This document shows positions 1-8,583 of a stretch of 51,590 nucleotides of DNA, in pieces. Every line of letters begins with the position of its first letter. The stretch's first letter is position 1. The notes below the pieces were generated by a model. That model made no database searches. It was not told the DNA's origin and saw only the letters and a program-made list of their open reading frames with translations. Origin of the DNA: Peptoniphilus_A hominis (GTDB taxonomy: Bacteria; Bacillota; Clostridia; Tissierellales; Peptoniphilaceae); assembly GCF_040096015.1 (NCBI RefSeq), contig NZ_JBBMFO010000011.1, positions 1 to 51,590 on the forward strand, in the 5' to 3' direction. The position numbers and the translations under genes were made by a program.

Positions 1-76
1 TAGCGTCTAAGTATTGATTTTTAAATGAAAAGAGAGACTCGAGTTAACGAGTCTCCCCAATATTTGACATAGAGCC
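1..76 (-). repeat. Left copy of a 76-bp repeat, probable IS end
   Basis: These bases are the reverse complement of 51331-51406 with a single mismatch (position 36 against 51371). Read on the minus strand the outer end is GGCTCTATGTCAAATATTGG, and the repeat runs off the left edge of the window. An 8-bp hairpin (arms 34-41 and 48-55) lies inside it. The GGCTCTxTGTCAA start is reminiscent of ISL3-type terminal repeats, but no transposase is visible, so the family is a guess. Confidence 0.8.
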
Positions 77-110
77 ATTTTTTATGACTTAAATTATGAT
101 TTAAGGCATG

Positions 111-142
111 AAAAAAGATCCCATGTCGCCATGAGATCTTTC
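111..142 (-). terminator. Terminator of ppsA
   Basis: Read on the minus strand, AAAGATCTCATG and CATGGGATCTTT pair around a GCGA loop with one mismatch, followed by a run of T. It lies 13 bases after the ppsA stop codon and is a standard Rho-independent terminator. Confidence 0.85.
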
Positions 143-154
143 TTTATTTATATC

Positions 155-2503
155 TTACATTTGTCTAAGTTTCTTTAAAATAATTTTTTGTTCAACACTT
201 GCAACAAGTCTTCTTGTGTATTCAACTGTGTCAGGGTTAACTGACATTGAAGTGATTCCACATTCAACTAAAAATTCTGCAAGTTCTGGGTATTGGCTTG
301 GTCCTTGTCCACAAATTGAGCAAGTGATTCCTTTTTTGTTGGCTGCATCAATAATTGTCTTTAGGGCAATTTTTACCGCATCATTTCTTTCGTCAAAGTA
401 GCCCATATTGTTAAGAACGCCAGAGTCTCTGTCTGCGCCCATTACAAGTTGTGTCAAGTCATTTGATCCAATGGAGAATCCGTCAACTAATTCTGCAAAT
501 TCTTCTGCTTGCAGAACTACTGCTGGCACTTCTGCCATAATCCAAATCTTAAAGTTTTTAGATTGAACTAGACCTTCTTCAGCCATAATTCCCTTTACAA
601 CTCTAAGTTCTTCAGGAGTTCTTACGAAAGGAAGCATAACAATTACATTTGTAAGTCCATATTCTTCTCTAACTTTTTTAATAGCGCGACATTCAAGTCT
701 AAAGCCTTCTTCGTATTCAGGAGAAATATATCTTGAAACGCCTCTCCAACCAATCATTGGGTTAGCTTCAATTGGCTCAACTTCGTCTCCTCCCTTTAGA
801 CCTCTAAATTCATTTGTCCTAAAGTCAGAAGTTCTAACAACTAAATTCTTTGGATAAATTGCTTGTGCAACTTTAGAAATTCCTTCAGCAAGTTTATCTA
901 TCATTAAGTCGCCTTGACCAGTCTTTACTAAATACATTGGGTGAGCACCAATCATATTTGTGAAAATAAATTCAGTTCTCATAAGTCCAATGCCGTCCAT
1001 TGGCAAGTTTTTATATTTTTCAATTAATTCTGGTTCGCCAAGGTTCATGTAAATCTTAGTTGCAGTTGTTGGTGCAAATAGATTTCTAAGTTCATCTAGG
1101 TTTGCAATGCTTGAAACATTTGGAGAGTCAGGAGATTTCTTTTCTTCTTTTTCCTTTAGAACTTCGCCTTCGTAAACAATTCCTCTTACTGCATCAACTG
1201 TTACAGTGTCCCCTGTCTTTAGTGTTTTTGTTGCAGTTTTTGCTCCAACTATACATGGAATTTGTAGTTCTCTTGAAACTATAGCTGCGTGACAAGTTCT
1301 TCCGCCTTCGTCAGTAACAACTCCAGCACACTTTCTCATTGCAGGAACCATGTCTGGGTTAGTCATGGCAGTTACAAGTACATCGCCTTCTTCAACAAGG
1401 TTGATTTCTGAAATGTCCTTTATAAGTTTTACTTTTCCTCTGCCAATTCCTGGAGAAGCAGGAAGTCCCTTAACAAGAGTGATTAATTTTTCTTCCTTTT
1501 CTTCCTTGTCGCCAAGAGTTGTAATAGGTCTTGATTGTAGGAAGTAAAATTCTTTAGTGTCTCTGTCAAAGCCCCATTCAGTGTCTTGTACTGAGCCGTA
1601 AAGTTTTTCTACCTTAAGTCCTCTTTCAACAAGAGTGTCTAATTCCTTAGGAGAAAGTGCTTCAGCCTTTACTGCATCAGGTCCTAAGATGTCTTTTACA
1701 TTCACTACTCTAGTTCCAACGCCATCTTCATTTTTAATTACCATGTATTCTTTTTCAGAAATATTTTTTTCGATAACTTTTTTTGTCTTTTTGTCAATAA
1801 TATATTCGTCAGGCGTTACAATTCCTGATACAACAGCTTCGCCAAGTCCGTAGCTTGCGTTAATCATCATTTCATCCTTGCTGTTGTTAATAGGGTTTGC
1901 TGTAAACATTACACCAGATTTTTCAGAGTTAACCATTTTTTGAATAACTACTGAAAGAGCAGCATCAAAGTGATCGTAATTTTGTTTTTCTCTGTAATAA
2001 ATTGCCCTTGAAGTCCAAAGTGATGCGAAGCAATCTCTTATGTGATTTAAAAGTTCTTCTTCACCAGAAATGTGTAAGTAAGTATCTTGTTGTCCTGCAA
2101 AGGATGCGTCAGGCAAATCTTCTGCAGTAGCTGAAGATCTAACAGCAACTTCTGGGTCTTTAACTCCAATGTTTTCAGAAAATTCTCTGTAAGCAGATAA
2201 AATTTCTTCTTTTAGTTCTGGGTCAAATTCTTTTTCTTTTATTTTCTTTTGGATTTCCTTTGAAGCATTAGTAAGTTCATCAACATTTTCAACATCTACA
2301 GCTTCCATCAAAAATTTTACAACTTCGTCAAGTTCTGCGTATTTAATAAATTTTGTGTAGCCACTTGCAGTGACACAAAATCCTGGAGGCACAGGTAGTC
2401 CAAAACTAGTTAGTTCACCTAAGTTTGCGCCCTTTCCTCCGACAATTCCTACATCTTCTTTACCAATTTCATCAAACCATTTAATATAATTATACTTAGA
2501 CAT
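155..2503 (-). CDS. ppsA: Phosphoenolpyruvate synthase (pyruvate, water dikinase)
   Basis: Makes PEP from pyruvate and ATP, releasing AMP and phosphate. The 782 residues match the usual PpsA length. The N-terminal ATP-grasp part begins with the VGGKGANLGEL motif. The swivelling phosphohistidine domain has GGRTCHAAIVSREL near residue 405. The C-terminal PEP/pyruvate barrel carries GSNDLTQLVMGADRDS and the catalytic cysteine in CGQGPS near residue 730. The CGQ motif and length favour PpsA over pyruvate phosphate dikinase. A strong AAGGAGG site precedes the ATG, and a near-consensus promoter lies in the gap before it, so it is transcribed separately from the upstream unit. In an anaerobe it could supply PEP for gluconeogenesis and for the aromatic operon further right; that link is an inference. 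Confidence 0.95.
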   Translation of the reverse strand: MSKYNYIKWFDEIGKEDVGIVGGKGANLGELTSFGLPVPPGFCVTASGYTKFIKYAELDEVVKFLMEAVDVENVDELTNASKEIQKKIKEKEFDPELKEEILSAYREFSENIGVKDPEVAVRSSATAEDLPDASFAGQQDTYLHISGEEELLNHIRDCFASLWTSRAIYYREKQNYDHFDAALSVVIQKMVNSEKSGVMFTANPINNSKDEMMINASYGLGEAVVSGIVTPDEYIIDKKTKKVIEKNISEKEYMVIKNEDGVGTRVVNVKDILGPDAVKAEALSPKELDTLVERGLKVEKLYGSVQDTEWGFDRDTKEFYFLQSRPITTLGDKEEKEEKLITLVKGLPASPGIGRGKVKLIKDISEINLVEEGDVLVTAMTNPDMVPAMRKCAGVVTDEGGRTCHAAIVSRELQIPCIVGAKTATKTLKTGDTVTVDAVRGIVYEGEVLKEKEEKKSPDSPNVSSIANLDELRNLFAPTTATKIYMNLGEPELIEKYKNLPMDGIGLMRTEFIFTNMIGAHPMYLVKTGQGDLMIDKLAEGISKVAQAIYPKNLVVRTSDFRTNEFRGLKGGDEVEPIEANPMIGWRGVSRYISPEYEEGFRLECRAIKKVREEYGLTNVIVMLPFVRTPEELRVVKGIMAEEGLVQSKNFKIWIMAEVPAVVLQAEEFAELVDGFSIGSNDLTQLVMGADRDSGVLNNMGYFDERNDAVKIALKTIIDAANKKGITCSICGQGPSQYPELAEFLVECGITSMSVNPDTVEYTRRLVASVEQKIILKKLRQM

Positions 2504-2528
2504 AAGCTCCTCCTTATTTGCTAAAAAT

Positions 2529-2556
2529 ATTATAACACATTAATTATATATGTCAC
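2529..2556 (-). promoter_or_regulatory. Promoter of ppsA
   Basis: On the minus strand there is GTGACA (-35, at 2551-2556), a 16-base spacer and TATAAT (-10, at 2529-2534) preceded by TG, giving an extended -10. It sits just upstream of the ppsA ribosome site. Confidence 0.8.
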
Positions 2557-2557
2557 A

Positions 2558-3091
2558 CTATTTTTTTAAAGATTTTCTAAGTTCGTCAATAGACATTGTA
2601 GATACATGTTCTCTATCTATTTTAAGTTCATCAACGAGGCTATAAATTTCTTCCATGCTTGGCGCTTCAATCTCCACATAAGGCTTTGGATAAGTGTCTT
2701 CATCCCAAGTGTCAATGTCAATGACAAGGGAATTTAAACTATATTTTTTTCTGTTCTTGTAGCCCTTGTGAAATTTGTCATAGCCAAGACATTTTAAAAT
2801 ATTTATTAAATCTTCCACACTATTTATTTCAGTAGTGTGTTCTATATTGTCCCTAACCTTTATGTCAGAAATATTTTCCTTAAAGGTAAAATATTTTTTC
2901 TCTTGGCCCTCAGACTTGGCAACCCTAATTCTAAGATAGCCATGCTTCTTATAAATTTTATGTGCCGTTGAATTAACTGTAATGTTAATTTGATCTTCTT
3001 CCTTTACAAATTCAGCGCCTAGGGCTTTTATTTTTTCTTCAAAATCTTTTATGTCAATATCAAGAAGTTTAACTTCAATTTCTCTTTCCAT
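2558..3091 (-). CDS. CYTH-domain protein (triphosphate tunnel metalloenzyme family)
   Basis: The 177-residue protein opens with EREIEVKL, matching the N-terminal ExExK triphosphate-binding motif of CYTH proteins. Charged beta-strand segments follow (RIRVAKS, YFTFKEN, VIDIDTW, YVEIEAPS), as expected for the tunnel fold. Family members act as inorganic triphosphatase, thiamine triphosphatase or class IV adenylate cyclase. The sequence alone does not decide, and a triphosphatase is most likely in a Firmicute. Its start overlaps the stop of the upstream phosphoesterase gene by one base (TAATG), so the two are translationally coupled. Confidence 0.85.
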   Translation of the reverse strand: MEREIEVKLLDIDIKDFEEKIKALGAEFVKEEDQINITVNSTAHKIYKKHGYLRIRVAKSEGQEKKYFTFKENISDIKVRDNIEHTTEINSVEDLINILKCLGYDKFHKGYKNRKKYSLNSLVIDIDTWDEDTYPKPYVEIEAPSMEEIYSLVDELKIDREHVSTMSIDELRKSLKK

Positions 3092-3774
3092 TAGTCCTCC
3101 AAAATTTTTTTTAACTTAAAATCTAAGTAGTCGCTTGCAACAAATTCATATTCCACTCCCAAGAGTTCTCCCTCATAGGAATACTTGTGACCCTTGCCAT
3201 GAAGGTGACCGTAGATACATTTTTCCACCTTGTAGTCTGAGAGAGTCTCAGAAAATTCATTGGGTCTCAAATCTTGGTTAAAGGGTGGATAGTGAATCAT
3301 GGCAATTATTTTTTTGTTTACACAGGAATCCAGGGAGTTTTTAAGTCTCTGGACCTCTCTCAAATATATTTTTTCATCATCTTCCGAAAATTCAAAAGAA
3401 TCACGAGAAGCCCAACCTCTCGTTCCACAAATGGAATAATCTTTGTATTCAAAGGAGTTGTTGTGCAAAAAGTGAATGGTCTTCAAGTCTAAATTGTTCA
3501 TCTTGTTTAGGGAAGACCACCAGTAATCGTGATTGCCCTTGGAAATTATTTTGGTTCCAGGTAGGTCATCAATTCTCTTTAAGTCAAGGGCTGCTGTATC
3601 TAGTTTTAGTGCCCAAGAAATATCTCCTGGCAGGAGAACTAGGTCTTCATCACTGACCACTTCTTTCCAGTTTTCAATTATTTTTTCTTCGTGATTTTCC
3701 CACTTGTCTCCAAAAATATCCATAGGTTTTTCTTCTGTATAATCGAAGTGAAGATCTCCTATTGCGAATATCAT
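3091..3774 (-). CDS. Calcineurin-type metallophosphoesterase
   Basis: About 227 residues with the full metal-binding set of the family: GDLHFD, GDISWA, GNHDYWW, MIHYPPF and YGHLHGKGH. The substrate is unknown; members include nucleotide and protein phosphatases. An in-frame GTG at 3780 is possible, but the ATG at 3774 is preferred because GAGGTG, overlapping the stop codon of the upstream ATPase gene, sits correctly for it. It is third in the unit yhaO-like, yhaN-like, phosphoesterase, CYTH. Its pairing with a triphosphate-binding CYTH protein hints at nucleotide or polyphosphate turnover, but this is an inference. Confidence 0.85.
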   Translation of the reverse strand: MIFAIGDLHFDYTEEKPMDIFGDKWENHEEKIIENWKEVVSDEDLVLLPGDISWALKLDTAALDLKRIDDLPGTKIISKGNHDYWWSSLNKMNNLDLKTIHFLHNNSFEYKDYSICGTRGWASRDSFEFSEDDEKIYLREVQRLKNSLDSCVNKKIIAMIHYPPFNQDLRPNEFSETLSDYKVEKCIYGHLHGKGHKYSYEGELLGVEYEFVASDYLDFKLKKILED

Positions 3775-3781
3775 ATACACC

Positions 3782-6031
3782 TCAAAGTTTAATTAAATTA
3801 TATGTCAAATTGTATTTATCTAAAATTTCTCTTTCCCTATTTGAACTTGAAAAAATTAAAACTTGCTCTTCATCCTTTAAGACTTCCAGAGTGTTTCTTA
3901 GCCTTTCATCATCGTAGGAGTCGAAATGGCTGTCAAGTACAAGGGGAATTTTTTTGTCAGTAATTATTTTTGAAATAGAAAGCCTAAAGGCAAGATAAAT
4001 TTGGTCCATGGTGCCAAGGCTTAGCCTGTCTAAAGCTACATAATCGCCAACATTTTTATCATATACCTTTATGTCAAATCTGTCATCAATTAAAATTTCG
4101 CTGTACTTAGATGAGGTCATCTTGTCCAAATAATTTGAAATATTATTTTTTAAAATAGGCAGAGTGTCTCTTCTCCTTAGATTTATAAAATTCTCAAATT
4201 TATCTATAGAAAGCTCTAGAAGTTCTCTCCTATATTCTAATTTTTTAAGTTTATCCTCAAGCTCAAAGGATTTTTCTTCTAGGCTTCTCAGTTTTTCCAA
4301 GGATTCTTCCTGAGTTTTTAAAATTCCCTCTAAGTTTGAAATTTCTCTTGTGACTTCTTTAATTTTGCCTGAAATTGATTCTAGGGACTCTTCATTATAA
4401 ATTTTGCCACTTAAATTTTCTCTTTCAAGGGCTTCAATTCTATATTCGTATTCACTTGTCTTGTCCTTATTGGAGTCTTTAAGTTCATAAACTAAATTTT
4501 TTAAGTCTTTAATGTTTTTTACGCCATATTTTTCAAAAATTTTTAGGAGTTCTGCTTCAAGATTTGAAATTTTTTCCTTGGTCTCTCTTATTTCAAGGTG
4601 ATTTTTTTCCTTCCAACTTTCATTGTACTCATTTTTAGAAATATTTTTTAAGTTTTCTTCCTTTTTTTTCTCTAAAATTTCTGAAAGAGTCTTTATATCT
4701 CTTGCCTGATATTTTTCAAGAAGTTCAGCAAAATCCTTATCAAATTCTTTCTTCTTTATGGTTTTGTCCATGGATTTTTTCTTAAAATCTATGAGTTTGT
4801 TTTTTAGGCGATGCAAAAGGTCCTTGTTTTCTCTGTATTTTACAATTCTAAAGTAAGAATAAGTAAAAAATATTATAGAAAAAATTATGAAAAAATATTT
4901 TTTCAAATAAATTGAAAGAAAGACTGTGGCTCCACCTGCAAGACATGATAAAAATATTTTTAAAAAGTATTTAAAGGCAACTTTTTCTATGTTTTTTATG
5001 TCTGCAGAAATTATTTCTATTTCTTTAGAAAAATTATTTTCATTTAAAAGTGCAATTTCTTCTTTAATTTCCTTAAATCTCTTGTAGTCAAGTTCTGCAT
5101 CATCGTCAATTTCAAAAATATGACCTTCTTGGGAAAGTAAATCGTCAAGCTTGCTTGAATAAAGTCCCGTAGACCTATTTATTTCAATGGCTCTTTCAAG
5201 GTCAGAAAAATCAAAATTTTCATCCTGCCTAATCTTTTCTTCTTGGCTTTCCTTTAACTTCTTTTTTAATTCTTGGAGTTCAAAAAGCTTTCTGCCCCTC
5301 ATCTTATCTTCAAGATCCTTTAATTCTTCCTCAGCATCTTTATGGGCTTGGGCAGTTTTTTCATAATTTTCCCTTAAGCTTACAAAATTTATTTTATCAG
5401 CTGTAATTTTTTCTAGCTCTCCATAGGTCCTTCCAATTTCAGATGTCTTTCGCCTCTTAGTACCCAAGTCATCTAAATCTTTATTCATCTTGTCCAGGAC
5501 CTTTGTCAAATCAAGATTTTCATCTTGAGAGACAGAAAAGTTGTCGATTTTATTTTTTATTTCTCCTGCAGCATCTTCTTCCACTTGAGAAAATCTTTGA
5601 GAAATAAAAAAACTAGATTTGTAGAGCTTTCTGCTCATGTCAAAAAATATGAGACCAGGCTGTGGGATTCGTGAATTTAAATAATTTCTCTCATCCTTGG
5701 AGAGATCTTCGCCATTTTCTATATTTAATATAGAAATTTCATCGGCATCAAAGTCTCGACTCAGCCTATAATTTTCGTCCTGGTCACTTAAAAGCACATA
5801 GCCCCTATATAAATTGGAAGACCAGGGTCTTGATTTTTCAAAAATATCATCGCGAACTTTTCTTGCTAGAGAGTCTCTGCTGAAGCCGTAAAAAATTCCA
5901 TCTATAAAATTAACGATAGTGGACTTGCCGCCCTCATTTTCTCCTGAAATTAAATTAAGACCCCTGTCAAGCTCTATTATTTTATTTTCAAATTTTCCAA
6001 AATTTAAAATTCCCAGTTCCTTAAATATCAT
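3782..6031 (-). CDS. YhaN-like SMC/SbcC-type ATPase with a membrane hairpin
   Basis: About 749 residues. The N-terminal Walker A is GENEGGKST and the C-terminal half holds a signature-like LSLGTMDQIYLAF and Walker B LVLDSHFD, as in SbcC/Rad50/RecF ATPases. Long charged coiled-coil stretches flank a pair of hydrophobic segments at about residues 349-394, the layout of Bacillus YhaN. The ATG at 6031 was chosen over one 42 bases upstream because the protein then begins MIFKELGILNFGKFEN, typical of the family, with GGAG just upstream. The gene overlaps the 3' end of the YhaO-like nuclease by 11 bases, so they probably form one complex in DNA end processing, here tied to the membrane. Confidence 0.85.
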   Translation of the reverse strand: MIFKELGILNFGKFENKIIELDRGLNLISGENEGGKSTIVNFIDGIFYGFSRDSLARKVRDDIFEKSRPWSSNLYRGYVLLSDQDENYRLSRDFDADEISILNIENGEDLSKDERNYLNSRIPQPGLIFFDMSRKLYKSSFFISQRFSQVEEDAAGEIKNKIDNFSVSQDENLDLTKVLDKMNKDLDDLGTKRRKTSEIGRTYGELEKITADKINFVSLRENYEKTAQAHKDAEEELKDLEDKMRGRKLFELQELKKKLKESQEEKIRQDENFDFSDLERAIEINRSTGLYSSKLDDLLSQEGHIFEIDDDAELDYKRFKEIKEEIALLNENNFSKEIEIISADIKNIEKVAFKYFLKIFLSCLAGGATVFLSIYLKKYFFIIFSIIFFTYSYFRIVKYRENKDLLHRLKNKLIDFKKKSMDKTIKKKEFDKDFAELLEKYQARDIKTLSEILEKKKEENLKNISKNEYNESWKEKNHLEIRETKEKISNLEAELLKIFEKYGVKNIKDLKNLVYELKDSNKDKTSEYEYRIEALERENLSGKIYNEESLESISGKIKEVTREISNLEGILKTQEESLEKLRSLEEKSFELEDKLKKLEYRRELLELSIDKFENFINLRRRDTLPILKNNISNYLDKMTSSKYSEILIDDRFDIKVYDKNVGDYVALDRLSLGTMDQIYLAFRLSISKIITDKKIPLVLDSHFDSYDDERLRNTLEVLKDEEQVLIFSSSNREREILDKYNLTYNLIKL

Positions 6032-7043
6032 AATATTGCTCCAAAATGTACTCCCTAGAAAGGTCTCTGGCATCTCTTTCTATTTCTTCATCAGAAAAAG
6101 TGTCAAGGAGATCTAGAATATACTTGTCTTTAATTTCAAAGTCACCTTCAAGGGCTTGTGTCAGTTCATTATTTATCTCAAAATAAAAGGCTGAAAGATT
6201 TTCTCTCAAAAAGCTTTCAATTTCCCTTTTGTGCAAGCTCTTTCCCTTAAGAGTAATCCTATATAAATTGTCTTCTTCTATTTTTTCTTGAAGGTCTTTT
6301 AAAATTTCAGAAAAAGTCATGTCTTCACTTATTTTTACATCAAGATTTACAAACTCTCTCCTGGAAAAATCTTTGTATTCAAGGGTTTTTTTCTCATCAT
6401 CTAAAAAAATTATTCCCCTCTTGCCTTGGTCCTTAAAGGAAAGTGGAATCAGTGAGCCAGAGTAGTAGGCATTGTCAAGGACCTTGCCTCTCTTGTGGAT
6501 GTGACCCAGTGCCAGATAATTAAATTCTCTCATAAAACTTTCATCAAGAGGTAAATACCTCTCGTCTTTTAAGTCAGAGTGAAAGAGACCAATATTGATA
6601 AAGTTTTTATCAAGTTTCACCTGGCTAAAATCTTTCTTGAAATTATAATTGTCATAGGATATTCCATAAATTCTAGTATTTAAGTCACTTAATTCATAAA
6701 AATCCAAGTCACTTTTAAATATATATAAATTTTCTGGCAAATCTACCTTTAAAAATAAATTGTCAGATGAAAGATAGTCGTGATTTCCAAAGACTACAAA
6801 GACCTTTGCCTTAATGGTCTCAATTATATCTAGAAATCTCTTTAAGTCCCTTAGGTTAAAAAATTCTCTCTCAAATAAGTCGCCAGCAAGTAAAAAAATA
6901 TCTGCCTGGACTTCATTAGAAAAGTCAGCTAAGTCTTTAAAGGCACGCCAAGTATCCTCTAAAAGTTTATTTGAAACTTCAAGAGGAAGTCTTCCCCTGT
7001 AAAATTTTTTTAAATGTAAATCACCTGCGTGAATTATTTTCAT
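6021..7043 (-). CDS. YhaO/SbcD-like DNA exonuclease subunit
   Basis: A 340-residue metallophosphoesterase of the Mre11/SbcD type with motifs GDLHL, LAGDLFE, FGNHDYL, LFHSDL and ALGHIHKRG in order. A C-terminal capping region of about 100 residues follows. The overlapping YhaN-like ATPase gene makes it the nuclease half of an SbcCD-like pair. It is the first gene of a four-gene unit, with an extended -10 promoter just upstream. It could be named after sbcD, but the partner's short coiled coil and membrane hairpin fit YhaO better. Confidence 0.85.
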   Translation of the reverse strand: MKIIHAGDLHLKKFYRGRLPLEVSNKLLEDTWRAFKDLADFSNEVQADIFLLAGDLFEREFFNLRDLKRFLDIIETIKAKVFVVFGNHDYLSSDNLFLKVDLPENLYIFKSDLDFYELSDLNTRIYGISYDNYNFKKDFSQVKLDKNFINIGLFHSDLKDERYLPLDESFMREFNYLALGHIHKRGKVLDNAYYSGSLIPLSFKDQGKRGIIFLDDEKKTLEYKDFSRREFVNLDVKISEDMTFSEILKDLQEKIEEDNLYRITLKGKSLHKREIESFLRENLSAFYFEINNELTQALEGDFEIKDKYILDLLDTFSDEEIERDARDLSREYILEQYYDI

Positions 7044-7058
7044 CTTATCACCAAAGTA

Positions 7059-7067
7059 ATTATATCA
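7059..7067 (-). promoter_or_regulatory. Extended -10 promoter of the yhaO-like unit
   Basis: The minus strand reads TGATATAAT (TG, one base, TATAAT) 16 bases before the yhaO-like ATG. No good -35 box is visible, as expected for an extended -10 promoter. It lies just downstream of the terminator of the preceding unit. Confidence 0.6.
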
Positions 7068-7078
7068 CAGTGAAAACA

Positions 7079-7102
7079 AAAAAGAGCTCCACCTGGAAGC
7101 TC
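7079..7102 (-). terminator. Terminator after the isochorismatase-fold gene
   Basis: Minus-strand hairpin GAGCTTCCA / TGGAGCTC with one bulged base, followed by five T. It ends the ybaK-pgcA-pfkB-like-hydrolase unit. Confidence 0.75.
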
Positions 7103-7107
7103 CTCGA

Positions 7108-7659
7108 TTAAATAATTAATTTTTGTAAAGTTTTAAATTCATCTGTGCCTGCAATGCCTGCTAGGTCAAATAAAACTGTCTCTGTATTTGTTATAACTGC
7201 ACCCATTTCACGAAGTTGTGCCATGCCATTTTTAGTATTTTTTTCTGACCTTGAGCCAAGAGCATCTTCTACTACAAAAACTTCAAAGCCAGCTTCTAAA
7301 AGTGCCCTCACTGTTTGGAAAACGCAAATATGTGTTTCCATGCCGCAGATAATAATTTGTTTTTTACCAAGTCTATCAATTTCATTTTTTATTCCTTCAT
7401 CGCCATAGGAATTAAAAGTAAGCTTTGGAAATTCTTCCTTATCCTTTAGTGGCGCTTTAACTTCTTCATTGGTGTAGCCAAGTCCCTTTGGATACTGGAC
7501 TGTGTAAATTGCTTCTGCCCCAATAATACTTGCCACCTTTGCCATAATTGTAGAATTTTTTACAATTTCTTCCTTGTTATACATGGCCTTTAAAAGTTTG
7601 TCTTGAATGTCAATAAAGGCAAAGAGCACATTATCTCTATTTAAGTGAAAATTTTTCAT
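7108..7659 (-). CDS. Isochorismatase-fold cysteine hydrolase
   Basis: The 183-residue protein has the isochorismatase/nicotinamidase triad: D17 in FIDIQ, K79 in FPKLTFNSY and C112 in METHICVFQT. It lacks the DxH...H metal-binding segment seen in the PncA-like protein at 35328-35852, so nicotinamidase activity is less likely. It resembles the YcaC-like group of unassigned hydrolases. GAGGAGG precedes the ATG. It is the last gene of a unit with a degenerate sugar kinase and phosphoglucomutase. Its substrate is unknown. Confidence 0.8.
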   Translation of the reverse strand: MKNFHLNRDNVLFAFIDIQDKLLKAMYNKEEIVKNSTIMAKVASIIGAEAIYTVQYPKGLGYTNEEVKAPLKDKEEFPKLTFNSYGDEGIKNEIDRLGKKQIIICGMETHICVFQTVRALLEAGFEVFVVEDALGSRSEKNTKNGMAQLREMGAVITNTETVLFDLAGIAGTDEFKTLQKLII

Positions 7660-7670
7660 TTATCCTCCTC

Positions 7671-8579
7671 TTAAATTTCTTCAACTTCAACGCTATTCAT
7701 AATTTTTTTAATAGCGCTCATTTCAATTACATCTTTTTCAACAAAATTTTCCCACACTCCACAGGATATTGCAAGCTTTATTGAAGTGATAAAATCGTAA
7801 TCTCTGTCAAGAGCCATGGCTAGACCTGCAAGAGAAAGTTCTGTGTCAAATTTTTCTGTCAATTCTTTTCTGCCCAATTTTTCCTTATTGACATAGGCCC
7901 TATAATTTTTATCCTCTGTGGAAATTATTGTGGCTCTCTTGCTATTTACAAGGACAATTTTAGCTCCAGCTTGAATAAATTTTTTGTTGTAGTTAATAAC
8001 TTCGCCAGTGTAGTTAATATTTTTTTCCTTTTCAATGTCATCCTTGTCAAAGACTAAAATATAGGGATTAGTCTTTTCTATTGTCTGGAGATTTTTTGGA
8101 TTTACGGCAACTTTTATATTGTTTTTAAAGCAAATTGTAATAAGTCGATGGTAAATCTCATCATCAAGTCCAAGTAAATCAATTTTTGGAATTACAGCAA
8201 TTTTTTTGTTGTAAAGGGCTCTTTCAAAGGAATTTAAAATGTCGTTCCTGTCCTCCATAGTGATTCTAGGATATTGGGTCTTATAATCTTTTACAAAATC
8301 TGCGCCCCTTATTATAACTTCTTCAACATTTTCATCCTTGAGGGCTGTATAATTTACATCAATGCCAAGTCGGCTTAAGCTGAGAGCAATTTCTCTACCC
8401 CTAGTGCTTCCCTTTAGCATAAAAACTTCTGAGTCCACGCCAAGTTTTTTTGCAAATAGAGACATGTAAAGACCCTTGCCGCCGGGATAAATTTTTGAGC
8501 TTTCAATTATATTTTCTGTCTCATTATTTAATTTAAATTCTCTAACAATTTTTGGGTTAAAGTCACAAAATAGTATCAT
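7671..8579 (-). CDS. PfkB-family (FruK-like) sugar kinase with a degenerate active site
   Basis: 302 residues with the PfkB N-terminal glycine motif YPGGKGLYMSLFAKKLG and overall similarity to 1-phosphofructokinase/tagatose-6-phosphate kinase. The second signature is abnormal: where the family has GAGD followed by a small-residue helix, this protein reads FDTELSLAGLAMAL. Aligned on the AG pair, the GAG anion hole becomes FDT and the catalytic Asp becomes Glu. It may be a weak, altered or non-catalytic kinase homologue. The ribosome site AGGTGA overlaps the stop codon of pgcA, so the two genes are coupled, which suggests a role linked to sugar phosphates. Confidence 0.75.
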   Translation of the reverse strand: MILFCDFNPKIVREFKLNNETENIIESSKIYPGGKGLYMSLFAKKLGVDSEVFMLKGSTRGREIALSLSRLGIDVNYTALKDENVEEVIIRGADFVKDYKTQYPRITMEDRNDILNSFERALYNKKIAVIPKIDLLGLDDEIYHRLITICFKNNIKVAVNPKNLQTIEKTNPYILVFDKDDIEKEKNINYTGEVINYNKKFIQAGAKIVLVNSKRATIISTEDKNYRAYVNKEKLGRKELTEKFDTELSLAGLAMALDRDYDFITSIKLAISCGVWENFVEKDVIEMSAIKKIMNSVEVEEI

Positions 8580-8583
8580 TAAA

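Noticed and set aside
155..2503. Pyruvate phosphate dikinase (ppdK) as the identity
   Set aside because: The length (782) and the CGQGPS active-site context fit PpsA; PPDK is near 870-900 residues and carries a different cysteine motif.
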